Shown: in pieces, positions 25,030 to 33,922 of the stretch
Position numbering within the stretch: position 1 is the first letter of the stretch
Layout of the letters: every line of letters starts with the position of its first letter
Source of the DNA: an uncultured archaeon
Lineage (GTDB): Archaea; Thermoproteota; Nitrososphaeria_A; Caldarchaeales; Calditenuaceae
Direction of reading: 5' to 3'
Assembly (NCBI GenBank): GCA_938017985.1
Contig: CALIKS010000020.1
Coordinates: 1 to 53,629 of the forward strand
Length of the DNA: 53,629 nt
Program-made: the position numbers and the translations under genes
The notes under the pieces: generated by a model
Database searches by the model: none
Seen by the model: only the letters and a program-made list of their open reading frames with translations
What the model was told of the DNA's origin: nothing

Positions 25030-25713
25030 ATGTCCTCGATTAGTATAGATGAGGCATTAAGCCTCTCAGAGAGGCTTAAGAGGCTCTATACTCCTGCAGT
25101 ATCAGACATTCTTGACGAGATGGGATACAGCGACCAAGTAATGGACCCATCGATTAGGCCAATATATCCAGACATAAAGATGGCCGGGCCAGCTTTTACA
25201 CTCACGATTTCAACATTCGCCTCGTTTAAAAGAGTGGAACACGACGTTGAGAAGATGGCCAGGTTCTTCAAGGCGATGTATAATGGATGCATAGTAGTGG
25301 TGGCAACGCACGGAACCACGCATGCCGCGTCCTGGGGCGAACTCATGTCGAATGCGGCGAGGCATAGAGGGGCTGTCGGATGCGTAAGTGATGGCGCCGT
25401 AAGAGATGTGCCTAAGATATGGGATATAAAGCCTCCATTTCAAGTATTTGCAAAGGGATTCACTCCTGCTGACTCTAAGGGCAGGGTATACTTTGATGAG
25501 TATGAGGTTCCTACGGTATGTGGAGGTGTAAAAGTCTCGCCAGGCGACTTCATCTTCGGAGACTTTGATGGAGTAGTCGTTATTCCTAAAACGATTGTGC
25601 ATGAAGTAGTGAAGCGTGCTGAGGATAAAGTGGAGCGCGAGTCTGGCTTTAGAGCGGCGATAAGAAGAGGAGTGGAATTCTTAACGGCATATCAGACATA
25701 CAAAGTTCTATAA
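25030..25713 (+). CDS. RraA / HMG-CHA aldolase family protein
   Basis: 227 residues. TPAVSDILDEMGY, MAGPAFTLTIS, the central GELMSNAARHRGAVGCVSDGAVRDV (family catalytic loop with Arg-Asp) and GDFDGVVVIP near the end. Members include class II pyruvate aldolases acting on 4-hydroxy-4-methyl-2-oxoglutarate and oxaloacetate decarboxylases; the RNase E inhibitor RraA is a relative but is not expected in archaea. Last gene of the four-gene plus-strand group, 46 bases after the dipeptidase. An aldol cleavage or decarboxylation step is the best guess. Confidence 0.85.
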   Translation: MSSISIDEALSLSERLKRLYTPAVSDILDEMGYSDQVMDPSIRPIYPDIKMAGPAFTLTISTFASFKRVEHDVEKMARFFKAMYNGCIVVVATHGTTHAASWGELMSNAARHRGAVGCVSDGAVRDVPKIWDIKPPFQVFAKGFTPADSKGRVYFDEYEVPTVCGGVKVSPGDFIFGDFDGVVVIPKTIVHEVVKRAEDKVERESGFRAAIRRGVEFLTAYQTYKVL

Positions 25714-25722
25714 TCTTATCTT

Positions 25723-26037
25723 TTATCTAATTAGTTGGACGTGTCTTACTCCTCCAATCGTTGTGCTTGCTTCCTCTGGGATGAGGCCTGCCGTGATTGC
25801 TGCCTGTACGACCTCGTCGCCTAAGAGGTTTATTATTGTTGCTGACTCTATTAGTTTTTCTATCTGTTCCCAGCTAGCCATCCTGCCCATGTAGAAGTCC
25901 TCTGACACTCTGGCCTCGAACTTCTCGCTTATCCTTAATTTTTTTCCCAGCAGTCCCCTGTCACAGGCTGCGACGATTACCTCTCCTGTTACTGAGTGAT
26001 GCACCTTTACCCAGAATGGACTGTCTTCATTAGTCAT
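25723..26037 (-). CDS. DUF424 family protein
   Basis: 104 residues, conserved archaeal protein of unknown role. Recognised from FWVKVHHSVTGEVIVAACDR, the segment EDFYMGR, and the C-terminal NLLGDEVVQAAITAGLIPEE. No membrane or metal motif. It is divergent from the aIF1A gene with a 60-base spacer holding promoters for both. Its stop is ten bases from the RraA-family stop. Confidence 0.8.
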   Translation of the reverse strand: MTNEDSPFWVKVHHSVTGEVIVAACDRGLLGKKLRISEKFEARVSEDFYMGRMASWEQIEKLIESATIINLLGDEVVQAAITAGLIPEEASTTIGGVRHVQLIR

Positions 26038-26097
26038 TTAGGTAATATAATGTTTAGGTATGATTTAACAATTATGCATCGTTTGGCCGTCTAAGCC

Positions 26098-26478
26098 ATG
26101 ACTTTAGAAAGGCATAAAAGAACCTTCTGCGTAGTATTACTCGTGGGTAAAAGAAAGATTATTGCTGAGCCAAAGGAGCTTGAAGAGATGCCCGAGCCTG
26201 GGCCGGGCGATGTCTACGGCATAGTGTCAAAAATGGTCGGGTACGACAAGTTAATCGTTGATTGTGCAGATGGTAAGCAGAGGCTATGCAGGATTAGAGG
26301 ACAGCTAAAGCGGAGAATATGGATAAAGGAGGGAGACCTCGTACTAGTGAGTCCGTGGGACTTCCAGAGCGATAGCAGGGGAGACGTCTGGTGGCGCTTC
26401 ACGAAGAATCAAGCAATCGAGCTAATCCAGCGCGGCGTAATCCCCGACTTCCTGCGCGCAAGGATCGAGAAGGCCTGA
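26098..26478 (+). CDS. Translation initiation factor aIF1A
   Basis: 126 residues. An S1/IF1-type OB fold: GDVYGIVSKMVGYDKLIVDC, ADGKQRLCRIRGQLKRRIWI, GDLVLVSPWDFQ, followed by the WRFTKNQ helix, all characteristic of archaeal IF1A. It binds the 30S A site during initiation. ATG 26098 gives a basic 30-residue N-terminal tail and stands about 50 bases after an AT-rich box. The in-frame ATG at 26188 with GGAG nine bases upstream would start directly at the core (MPEPGPGD), so the N-terminal tail is the uncertain part. Confidence 0.92.
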   Translation: MTLERHKRTFCVVLLVGKRKIIAEPKELEEMPEPGPGDVYGIVSKMVGYDKLIVDCADGKQRLCRIRGQLKRRIWIKEGDLVLVSPWDFQSDSRGDVWWRFTKNQAIELIQRGVIPDFLRARIEKA

Positions 26479-26550
26479 ATTAATGTTTTTGTGTTTAATA
26501 ATTATCCATAAATAAGCGGCAGACATATTCCTGAAGTAGTAGATGAATTT

Positions 26551-27924
26551 ATGAAAAATGAGCCTGAATGGCTGATTAATCTTCGCGACCTTGGAATGAA
26601 GGCTTCAAGAGAACTGCCATACGAGAAGAATCCATTATACATCAAGCATTTTGAGAAGCTTGGCGTAGATCCTGAATGGATATTTGAGAATTCAGAGCCA
26701 CGTCTCGACGCATCTATTCCTAAAGAATACGCAGACCTCTTATCAATCATGGATGAACCAGTAGTTATCCACGTCGACGCCGCACCAGTCTGGATATATG
26801 TCCCGCATAGACTCTCCGAGAAGGGCCTAACAATAATGAAGCTAGAAGAAGCGCTGAGTAGGAATTCACAGCTCGTTAAGAAAGCACTAACGGAGGGACC
26901 ATTAAGACCAAGCGAGGAAAAACTCCTCGGACTAATAACCGCATCCCTGAACAGTGGCGTATTGATACATGCACCGAGAACTCTCGACGAGCAGGTAAAC
27001 CTGAGAAGCATATGGCTAATCAGTGGGGGAGGACCAATAACCTCTGCGGCGACGATTATCCATGCAGACCAGGCAGCGAGGATATCCATAATCGAGGAAT
27101 ATCACTCCTACAGAGAGGATGGCCCAGGATTTCTAGGCCACCAAATACATGTATATGCAGGTGCAGAGTCACAGATTAAGCATGTCTCAATTAACGATGC
27201 ATCGACGAATCATGAATTAATAATCTATAAGCGCGCAATCATGGATGATTATGCCTCACATAGATGGGTAGGAGCAACAATCGGCGGAGCAATAACGCAT
27301 GTAAAGATTGACAACTACCTACAAGGCAGGGATGTAAGGACCGACACATTGGAGGCATCAATCATGTCAAAGGGACAGAGACTCGACATGACGATTAATC
27401 TTCATCATAGGTCAGAATCAACGAACGGGAGAGCCATAGCGAAGAGCATCGGGATGCATGACTCAAGGACCATACTCAAAGGAATCATCAGTATTGAGAG
27501 AGAAGCGAAAAACTCCAATGCATACCTAGCTGAGCATGCATTACTCCTCAGCAATGAAGCAAGGGCAGAAGCAATACCGGCACTCGAGATTAAGTGCAGC
27601 GAGGTTAGAGCAACCCACTCCGCAAGTGTTTCTCAGATAGACCAGGAACAGGTCTGGTACCTCATGACTAGGGGCATACCTAGAGAAGACGCGGTAAAGA
27701 TAATAGCCCTCGGATTCTTCGAGCCGCTTGTCAGGGAGATTGATATCAGCGAGGTGAGATGGAACGTGAGGTATCTTTTGGAGAAGAAGTGGCAGGAAGT
27801 CTCTATGGGACAGCTTGTGCCAGAGTCAATAATAGACCTCTACGTTGAGCCTGAAGATGTTGGTAAGACTCCAGAGGACATATTCGGCAAACACTACAAA
27901 TACCTGAGGCGGAGAAGGGAATAG
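26551..27924 (+). CDS. SufB/SufD family Fe-S cluster assembly protein
   Basis: 457 residues. N-terminal NEPEWLINLRDLGMKA as in SufB/SufD, then the long right-handed beta-helix (APRTLDEQVNLRSIWLISGG, ISIIEEYHSYRED, HRWVGATIGGAITHVKIDNY). C-terminal helices include SEVRATHSASVSQIDQEQVW and YLMTRGIPREDAVKIIALGF, which carry the conserved His/Gln/Arg of the family. SUF scaffolds assemble Fe-S clusters with the ATPase SufC, which is not in this window. Whether it is B or D cannot be told. The frame stays open 13 codons upstream of the ATG but without ATG/GTG/TTG. It ends two bases from the convergent nuoL-like stop. Confidence 0.9.
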   Translation: MKNEPEWLINLRDLGMKASRELPYEKNPLYIKHFEKLGVDPEWIFENSEPRLDASIPKEYADLLSIMDEPVVIHVDAAPVWIYVPHRLSEKGLTIMKLEEALSRNSQLVKKALTEGPLRPSEEKLLGLITASLNSGVLIHAPRTLDEQVNLRSIWLISGGGPITSAATIIHADQAARISIIEEYHSYREDGPGFLGHQIHVYAGAESQIKHVSINDASTNHELIIYKRAIMDDYASHRWVGATIGGAITHVKIDNYLQGRDVRTDTLEASIMSKGQRLDMTINLHHRSESTNGRAIAKSIGMHDSRTILKGIISIEREAKNSNAYLAEHALLLSNEARAEAIPALEIKCSEVRATHSASVSQIDQEQVWYLMTRGIPREDAVKIIALGFFEPLVREIDISEVRWNVRYLLEKKWQEVSMGQLVPESIIDLYVEPEDVGKTPEDIFGKHYKYLRRRRE

Positions 27925-27926
27925 GA

Positions 27927-29834
27927 CTATAGGAAGCCGAAGATTTTGCCGACGAGAATTATGAGGAGGACAACAACCCCGATGGCTACTCCGCTTATGT
28001 TGATGTTGCTGCTACCGCTCTGAATGCTCCTGAAGACCTCGACGAACTTGACAAACGCAGTCGCAGTCGCGTAGTTAAGCCCATCAATAACCTTCTCCTC
28101 AACGTATCTTCTAACCTTTCTGCCGAGCGCCTGAAGCCCATCAACGAAGACGAGGACGAAGAAATTATCAATGTAGTACCTATTGACGAGTACTCTATGA
28201 ATGGTTGAGAGTACTGGCCCGGTCCTCATGGACTCGGTCGGAATTCTCCTCGAGATGAAGAAGAGGTATGAGACCACGAGACCAACGCTCAATATGATGC
28301 CCGACAATAGGTAGGTCAGCGGAGAGACTGATAGATGTTCATGAATACCCATATACTCTAGTAGTCCCTCCTCGACCGGCGGTAGACCAATAATCACTGA
28401 GAGCCCAGCGAGAACCATGAGTGGAAGCGTCATAACCAGCGGCGACTCATGGAGATGTTTATGCGATTCTGAACTTCTCGGCTCGCCGAGAAATACCATC
28501 GAGAGCCACCTAAAACTGTAGATCACTGTTAGGACAGAGGCTAGCGCGACAAGCGTGAGGGCAGTGATGTTTCCAGACTCGAGCAGCGAGTTGAGGATGA
28601 AGTCCTTGCTGAAGAACCCGCTGAATGGCGGTATTCCTGAGAGGCTCAGGACGCCTACGAGCGATGTATAGAACGTGACAGGCATGTAACGCTTAAGCCC
28701 ACCCATCTCATCCATATTGTTGGTCGCAACTACATGTATGACTGAGCCTGCCGCGAGGAAGAGCAGCGCCTTAAAGGCAGAGTGGCTAAGCACGTGGAAG
28801 ACTCCGCCGAACCATCCAGCGGCAGTGCCGATGCCGAGAGAAGCGAACATGAGGGCGAGCTGACTAATAGTGGAGTACGCAATTACTCTCTTGATGTCAT
28901 TCATAACTAGGCCCATCGTCGCTGAGAATATTGCGGTGAATGCTCCAATCATGATGATTGTGCCGTACCAGTCTGATAATTGCTGGGCCGTGAAGTGCTC
29001 GAAAGGTACCAGACTCATGCTGAACCTAGCGACTAGGTACACACCTGCCTTAACCATTGTCGCGGCGTGTATCAAGGCGCTGACAGGCGTCGGGCCCTCC
29101 ATCGCGTCTGGAAGCCAGACATGGAGCGGGAACTGGGCAGATTTTCCCATCGCTCCGCCGAAGGCTAACAGGAGGGCGAGCAGTAGGACTTGATAGAACT
29201 CCCCGCCAGACGTGGCTGTCTCCATGATTGCGTGCCGCAGCCCAAGAATATTCAGCGTGCCGAAGCTAGAGTAGAGTAATAGTATTGCGGTGAGGAGCAT
29301 TACGTCGCCAATCCTAGTAGTGATGAATGCCTTTATCCCCGCTAGTCTCGCCTCGTGTCTGTTGTAGTAGAAGCCTATCAGGGCGTAGCTGCAGACCCCG
29401 ACTATCTCCCAGCCGATGTATAGTCCGAGCAGGTTGTCTGAGAGAACTAGCAACGTCATTCCGCCTATGAAGAGCGTCATGAAGAAGTAGTAGCGTGGAA
29501 GGCCGTCCTCATGCGCCATGTAGCCCACTGAGTAGAGAAGTATCAATGAGCCGATTCCAGTCGCTATGCAGGCCATCATGACTGAGAGCGGGTCGATAAG
29601 TACTCCGAACTCTACTGCTCCACCACCCGGCAGGGGAATCCAGCTTACACTATTATCGATAACTGCACCGCCCCACGCGTCTGGAATCATTGATATGGCG
29701 AAGACAGCGGACAGGAAGCCCAGCGTTACCGCGTAGATCTCGCCTATCCTTTTGCCGGCCCTAAAGAAGAAAGGCACAAAGACCGAGCCAATTATTGGTA
29801 GGAGCCAAGAAGCCCAATCAGCATAAGGTAACAT
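27927..29834 (-). CDS. NuoL-like proton-pumping subunit of a complex I-type oxidoreductase
   Basis: 635 residues, about 16 transmembrane helices, antiporter-like (Proton_antipo) family. Key residues visible: Glu in GLYIGWEIVGVCSYALIG, the Lys in AMGKSAQFPLHVWLPDAMEG and PTPVSALIHAATMVKAGVYL, followed by the Lys/His helices. The C-terminal part contains an amphipathic stretch and a last helix (IGVVVLLIILVGKIFGFL), fitting NuoL rather than NuoM/N. In most archaea nuoL is flanked by nuoJ, K, M and N; none is here, so this is a displaced or orphan subunit. Whether it belongs to a Nuo, Fpo, Mbh or Mrp system is not visible. Confidence 0.88.
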   Translation of the reverse strand: MLPYADWASWLLPIIGSVFVPFFFRAGKRIGEIYAVTLGFLSAVFAISMIPDAWGGAVIDNSVSWIPLPGGGAVEFGVLIDPLSVMMACIATGIGSLILLYSVGYMAHEDGLPRYYFFMTLFIGGMTLLVLSDNLLGLYIGWEIVGVCSYALIGFYYNRHEARLAGIKAFITTRIGDVMLLTAILLLYSSFGTLNILGLRHAIMETATSGGEFYQVLLLALLLAFGGAMGKSAQFPLHVWLPDAMEGPTPVSALIHAATMVKAGVYLVARFSMSLVPFEHFTAQQLSDWYGTIIMIGAFTAIFSATMGLVMNDIKRVIAYSTISQLALMFASLGIGTAAGWFGGVFHVLSHSAFKALLFLAAGSVIHVVATNNMDEMGGLKRYMPVTFYTSLVGVLSLSGIPPFSGFFSKDFILNSLLESGNITALTLVALASVLTVIYSFRWLSMVFLGEPRSSESHKHLHESPLVMTLPLMVLAGLSVIIGLPPVEEGLLEYMGIHEHLSVSPLTYLLSGIILSVGLVVSYLFFISRRIPTESMRTGPVLSTIHRVLVNRYYIDNFFVLVFVDGLQALGRKVRRYVEEKVIDGLNYATATAFVKFVEVFRSIQSGSSNINISGVAIGVVVLLIILVGKIFGFL

Positions 29835-29944
29835 CTACGCCACCGCGCTTCAGCATTTCAATAAAGCTAATCAATATATAAAATGTTGCTCCGAGTATTA
29901 ATGGAATATTTTTTATTTAGCGAGTAGATAAATGATTCATTGAA

Positions 29945-30607
29945 TTGAGGATTCTGCAAGTAAGCGACATTCATGGAAGTAGGATGGTGGAGAAGATTCC
30001 CAGGGCCGTCGAGGAGAAGACCTGCGACGCTGTCTTCGTCGCTGGAGACATTACTAATTTTGGGACCGTAGAGGAGGCGGAGAGAATATTGGGAATAATA
30101 GCTGAGTCGGATAGACCAGTATTCTTCGTGGCAGGTAACTGCGACCCGCCCGCACTACTCAATCATAGACCGATGAATGAGAGGATAATCAATCTACACA
30201 CGGTGAAGTATTCATATTCGGGACTGTGGATAGCTGGTCTCGGCGGAAGCTTAGTAACTTCTCACGGCACGACTCTCATCGAGCTCAGCGAAGAAGAGCT
30301 GGCCAGCATGCTGAGTAACATGTCAGGGCTCGAGAGATCATCAATATTATTGTCCCATAATCCTCCCTATGGATGTGATGCTGACTTATCTATGAGTGGC
30401 GAGCATATTGGCAGCCATGCAGTGAGGAAATTTGTCGAGAAGGAGAGGCCAGTCCTTGTGAGCTGTGGACACGTACACGAGGCGAGGAGCATCTCTAGGC
30501 TTGGAGAAACGCTCATAGTCAATGCTGGGCCGGCAAAGAATGGTTACTGCGCTGTCATTGACGTTGACTCTGGAGGCGTCAAGGCGAGGCTTGAAAAGCT
30601 AGTATGA
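29945..30607 (+). CDS. Metallophosphoesterase (calcineurin-like)
   Basis: 220 residues with the five metal motifs of the family: DIHGS (residues ~8-12), VAGDITNFG, VAGNCDPP, LSHNPPYG and CGHVHEARS. It should cleave phosphomono- or diesters with a dinuclear metal centre; the substrate is unknown. The start is TTG. It ends one base before the DedA-family gene, so the pair is cotranscribed and probably coupled. Confidence 0.88.
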   Translation: MRILQVSDIHGSRMVEKIPRAVEEKTCDAVFVAGDITNFGTVEEAERILGIIAESDRPVFFVAGNCDPPALLNHRPMNERIINLHTVKYSYSGLWIAGLGGSLVTSHGTTLIELSEEELASMLSNMSGLERSSILLSHNPPYGCDADLSMSGEHIGSHAVRKFVEKERPVLVSCGHVHEARSISRLGETLIVNAGPAKNGYCAVIDVDSGGVKARLEKLV

Positions 30608-30608
30608 A

Positions 30609-31235
30609 ATGAACGGCATAGTAGAAGAACTATTAAGGCTGGCTGAGGTCTATTTTCTTCCATGGGGACCGGCTGGCCTATTCGTCGTTTCATTCATCGA
30701 GGCAATATTCTTCCCAGTCCCTCCAGACGTACTCTTGATACCCCTAGTCATCCTCGACCCGAAGAATGGACTGCTCTACGGAGTGATAGCGACGGTATCG
30801 TCCGTGGCAGGCGCAGTAGTTGGATACTACGTCGGGCTTAAAGGAGGCAGACCGGCCCTCAGAAGACTAATAGGCGAATCAAGCCTAAACAGAGTTGACT
30901 CATTTTATCAACGATACGGAGTGATGGCTGTCGGGCTCGCCGCGCTTACGCCAATTCCATTCAAAGTCTTCACAGTTACTGCCGGTATCTTTAGGCTGAG
31001 AGACCTGCGCGGATTCATCGTTGCGTCGCTGATCGGCAGGGCGGCCAGATTCATTCCCGAAGCAGCACTATTAATGATTTATGGAAGAGCAATCCTAGAT
31101 TATTTGGTCTCTCAATTCGAGCTCTTTACAATCCTTCTCGGTGCAATATTCATTGCGGTATATGGCCTGTATAGGTATTTTAGCCGCCGTAGAGTTCGCG
31201 CGCCTCGGCCTCCTCCTCAGCAGCTACTTCCTTAA
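30609..31235 (+). CDS. DedA-family (SNARE-associated/VTT) membrane protein
   Basis: 208 residues. VVSFIEAIFFPVPPDVLLIP gives the family's reentrant loop with PxPPD; GAVVGYYVGLKGGRP and ALTPIPFKVFTVTAGIFRL (the second reentrant motif with Pro and Lys) complete it, with helices at both ends. DedA proteins are linked to undecaprenyl/polyprenyl or phospholipid flipping. The C terminus is basic and Pro-rich (RRRVRAPRPPPQQ). The last 56 bases overlap the tail of the convergent top6B gene. Confidence 0.88.
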   Translation: MNGIVEELLRLAEVYFLPWGPAGLFVVSFIEAIFFPVPPDVLLIPLVILDPKNGLLYGVIATVSSVAGAVVGYYVGLKGGRPALRRLIGESSLNRVDSFYQRYGVMAVGLAALTPIPFKVFTVTAGIFRLRDLRGFIVASLIGRAARFIPEAALLMIYGRAILDYLVSQFELFTILLGAIFIAVYGLYRYFSRRRVRAPRPPPQQLLP

Positions 31236-32838
31236 TCACTTTCTCGGTTAGTCCAAGCTTGTTAAATATTGGTTTTAGGTCTGGTAGCGGCTTCTCGGCG
31301 AGCTCTGCTGAGAACTTCGCTATCTTTGGCAGGTACTTCGCATATACGTTTAGCCTCTTCTTCACTGCCTCGCCCTTCTCTATTCTGCTCAGATAGAGCC
31401 TCAGCTCTCTTGCGCATTCCCTAATAGCGATGGTTAGTTCCCTCTCGATCTCAGGCCTATCCGAGATTGCTTCTTTTCCCACCGTCTTGTACGGAACCTT
31501 CGGTGAGCATATACTTGTCAGTACTGCGAGTCTCTTAACCTTAGGCACCTTGTAGCTGTTCCAGTCAATCTTCTCCGATATGACTTTCCAAGAGACGTCT
31601 GCCCTCTCATCGTAGAGCAGTGGAATCTTATTCGCGAACCTCAAGAGATGAATATCCTCCCCCTCAGGAATGTTTCCGCCATACGCTACAGCCGCCTCGA
31701 TTATGAAGGGTATGCCTGAATAGCTTGCAGGAGGTCTCTGAACAACGTGTAGAAACTCGGGGTCATACACAGCCCTTATTCCCGCCTCGATGAACTCTAC
31801 TCCGACCGGGCTGAGTGAAGACGTGTCAGGCGCCCTGAACCTTCCATAAGCCTTAATCGCATCGACCAGGGCCGTCACCTGCTCAAAAGTCAGCTCCTTA
31901 ACCTTGGTACGCGGATCAATGTTTGCTAGCTTCAAGACGTCGAGAGCGGTCTTTCTGCCTACCTTCTGAAATTCATTCATGAGGAAGCTGACACAGTCCC
32001 TCGACCTCGTGTTGGCGATGAGTCTATTGACCGTCTCTACATCGACTCCGAGGGGATGCGGCTTAGCCTCCTTCGGCGGCTCAGGCGTAGTCTCTTTAAC
32101 TCGAGCAAAGACGTAGAGTCTTCCCCGAGGGTCAATGAAGACGATGTTTGAGTGGGGATTTATGACGGCGGTCTTCGAGAGATACTCGATTATCTTGGAT
32201 TTACTGTTAGTGTAGTCTGCCTCTAAGGTGTAGTCCACTACTGTTCCATGCCAGCCATTCTCGTTCGGATAAGTCTTATGCTCAAGAATCTTGGGCTTAT
32301 TCTCTACAATATCTATCATTAAGCGATACTCATGTATCTCTTTCTTTCCAGTGCTTGAGATGATTTTGAAAGCGTTGTTCGTGGTTATCTGGCCGTAGAG
32401 AAGCGCCATTGTTCCTCCTACGCCGAATGTTCCTCGAGACTGCTTGAATCCATACTTACTACCATAAAGAATTGTGCCGAAGGCTTTAGGTATATGCTCA
32501 GCCTCGACTCCCACTCCATTATCCTTAACCACGAGCCTATATGTACGCACATCTTTCTCAGAATCCTCCTCGACCTGGGTAAGCTCAATCCATATGTTTG
32601 GAAGAATCCTCCCAATCTCGCATGCATCCAAAGAGTTCTCAACAAGCTCCCTAATACTCATGTAGAGAGACCTAGACGGATTGCTAAATCCAGCTATGTC
32701 TCTATTCCTATAGAAGAAGTCAGCCGGCGAGATCTGCTCGAACCGCTGCTCAACCATTCTTTCTAGAACAATGCGAGACTTCTTAATAGAGCCATCCGCG
32801 ACTCCAAGTCTATGTAATCTGCCGGGAACCCTACGCAA
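31180..32838 (-). CDS. top6B: DNA topoisomerase VI subunit B
   Basis: 552 residues from a TTG. GHKL ATPase: N-box MSIRELVENSLDACE, G1 VVKDNGVGVEAEH, G2 loop SRGTFGVGGTMALLYG. Then the H2TH region and the transducer domain with its conserved Lys (in AAVAYGGNIPEG and neighbours). It forms an A2B2 type IIB topoisomerase with Top6A, which normally lies next to it but is absent here. The canonical protein begins near MVEQRFEQISPADFFYRN. ATG 32757 (525 residues) is therefore a likely true start, and the 27 residues before it are doubtful. Confidence 0.93.
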   Translation of the reverse strand: MRRVPGRLHRLGVADGSIKKSRIVLERMVEQRFEQISPADFFYRNRDIAGFSNPSRSLYMSIRELVENSLDACEIGRILPNIWIELTQVEEDSEKDVRTYRLVVKDNGVGVEAEHIPKAFGTILYGSKYGFKQSRGTFGVGGTMALLYGQITTNNAFKIISSTGKKEIHEYRLMIDIVENKPKILEHKTYPNENGWHGTVVDYTLEADYTNSKSKIIEYLSKTAVINPHSNIVFIDPRGRLYVFARVKETTPEPPKEAKPHPLGVDVETVNRLIANTRSRDCVSFLMNEFQKVGRKTALDVLKLANIDPRTKVKELTFEQVTALVDAIKAYGRFRAPDTSSLSPVGVEFIEAGIRAVYDPEFLHVVQRPPASYSGIPFIIEAAVAYGGNIPEGEDIHLLRFANKIPLLYDERADVSWKVISEKIDWNSYKVPKVKRLAVLTSICSPKVPYKTVGKEAISDRPEIERELTIAIRECARELRLYLSRIEKGEAVKKRLNVYAKYLPKIAKFSAELAEKPLPDLKPIFNKLGLTEKVIKEVAAEEEAEARELYGG

Positions 32839-32846
32839 TCATTAAT

Positions 32847-33869
32847 CTATCTTTTTCTACGCATCAATAGGACAGCCGCGGCCCCTACAATCACTATAAC
32901 TGCAGCGATACCGATGAGCAACGTGTAGTCAAAGGGCGCCTGAGGCTGGGGCTGAGTCGTAGTAGTCAATACTTGCGTCTGCGTAGCAGTTGTTGGAGTT
33001 GTCGTTACGGCTGGAGGCGTAGTCGTCTCAGTCCGCGTAGGAGTCGTCGTCTCGGCAACAGTAACCGTAGAATAGATGTAGCTGACTGTCGTTCCGCCGG
33101 GCTTAATAATTGTCGAGACGTACCTAGTGCTTGGAAGGACAACGGTGCTTATCATCGTGACTCCGGGGGTCGTCATTGTCGTTGTATAGGTCGTACCCTT
33201 CATGGTGCTTGTATAGGTAGTCGTAAACGGCTCAGCCTCGAGCGTCATGCCTGGAATAGTGTAGACATATTCAGGAATACTTATCGTCGTGCCCTCATAC
33301 GCATAGATAAACGTGGCTGGAACCTTGTCGAGAATGAATGAAACAATATTCCTAATCTTGGCGCTGCCGCATGCCTCCCTGAACTCTCCATACGCAGGCA
33401 TAGTCACCGTCATCGTCATCTCGCCTATGACAATCTTTACAGGTATCTCTCCACCGTAGCCAGTATAAGTCGTCGTCCATCCAGGCCTGAGATACTCGGT
33501 AGAAATGGTCCAGACGCTCTCAGACATGACGGTGGAAATCGTGGTTCCAGGAATAGATATGGCCGTGCCGCCAACGGTGACTGTCTGGGGAGGCACTCTC
33601 TCAATCATCCTAAAGGTAACTATGCAGATTACATCTGGCTCCTCGTAGTACTGTATGATTTTGTAGCCAGGCACTACTAATGTTAATGTCTGAGTTCCTC
33701 CAGCGAGTTCTACGGTAGTCGTCAAAGTTGTCGGCGGCAAGGTAACCATAGTGGTCTGCGTCAGCGTGATTACGCTCTCAGAGCTGGCAAGAGACAACAA
33801 TCCAAGAATTATCAGGGCAAATACTAATACGGATAATAGAGTGCTGCTCCATAAATGATTACTACTCAA
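32847..33869 (-). CDS. Thr-rich secreted surface protein with C-terminal membrane anchor
   Basis: 340 residues. Signal peptide (SVLVFALIILGLLSLASSES), a Thr-rich beta region with repeated TTxxx and TISIPG/TTYT units, a Thr/Pro linker (TETTTPPAVTTTPTTATQTQ), one C-terminal helix (LLIGIAAVIVIVGAAAVLLM) and the tail RRKR. This is a stalked, probably O-glycosylated protein on the outer face of the membrane. Two Cys pairs could form disulfides. Not assignable to a family. It lies eight bases before the longest top6B ORF on the same strand. Confidence 0.75.
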   Translation of the reverse strand: MSSNHLWSSTLLSVLVFALIILGLLSLASSESVITLTQTTMVTLPPTTLTTTVELAGGTQTLTLVVPGYKIIQYYEEPDVICIVTFRMIERVPPQTVTVGGTAISIPGTTISTVMSESVWTISTEYLRPGWTTTYTGYGGEIPVKIVIGEMTMTVTMPAYGEFREACGSAKIRNIVSFILDKVPATFIYAYEGTTISIPEYVYTIPGMTLEAEPFTTTYTSTMKGTTYTTTMTTPGVTMISTVVLPSTRYVSTIIKPGGTTVSYIYSTVTVAETTTPTRTETTTPPAVTTTPTTATQTQVLTTTTQPQPQAPFDYTLLIGIAAVIVIVGAAAVLLMRRKR

Positions 33870-33922
33870 TATTCCACCTAAGGCTCCAATAATATCGTTA
33901 TCCCTTATTTTTAAGCATTATC

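Noticed and set aside
22801-25602. Several long minus-strand ORFs opposite the aminotransferase, dipeptidase and RraA genes
   Set aside because: They are antisense to strong family matches and have no motifs or start signals.
32884-33120. Thr-codon-rich repeats in the surface protein considered as a CRISPR or tandem DNA repeat
   Set aside because: The repetition is at protein level with variable codons and no fixed repeat-spacer unit.
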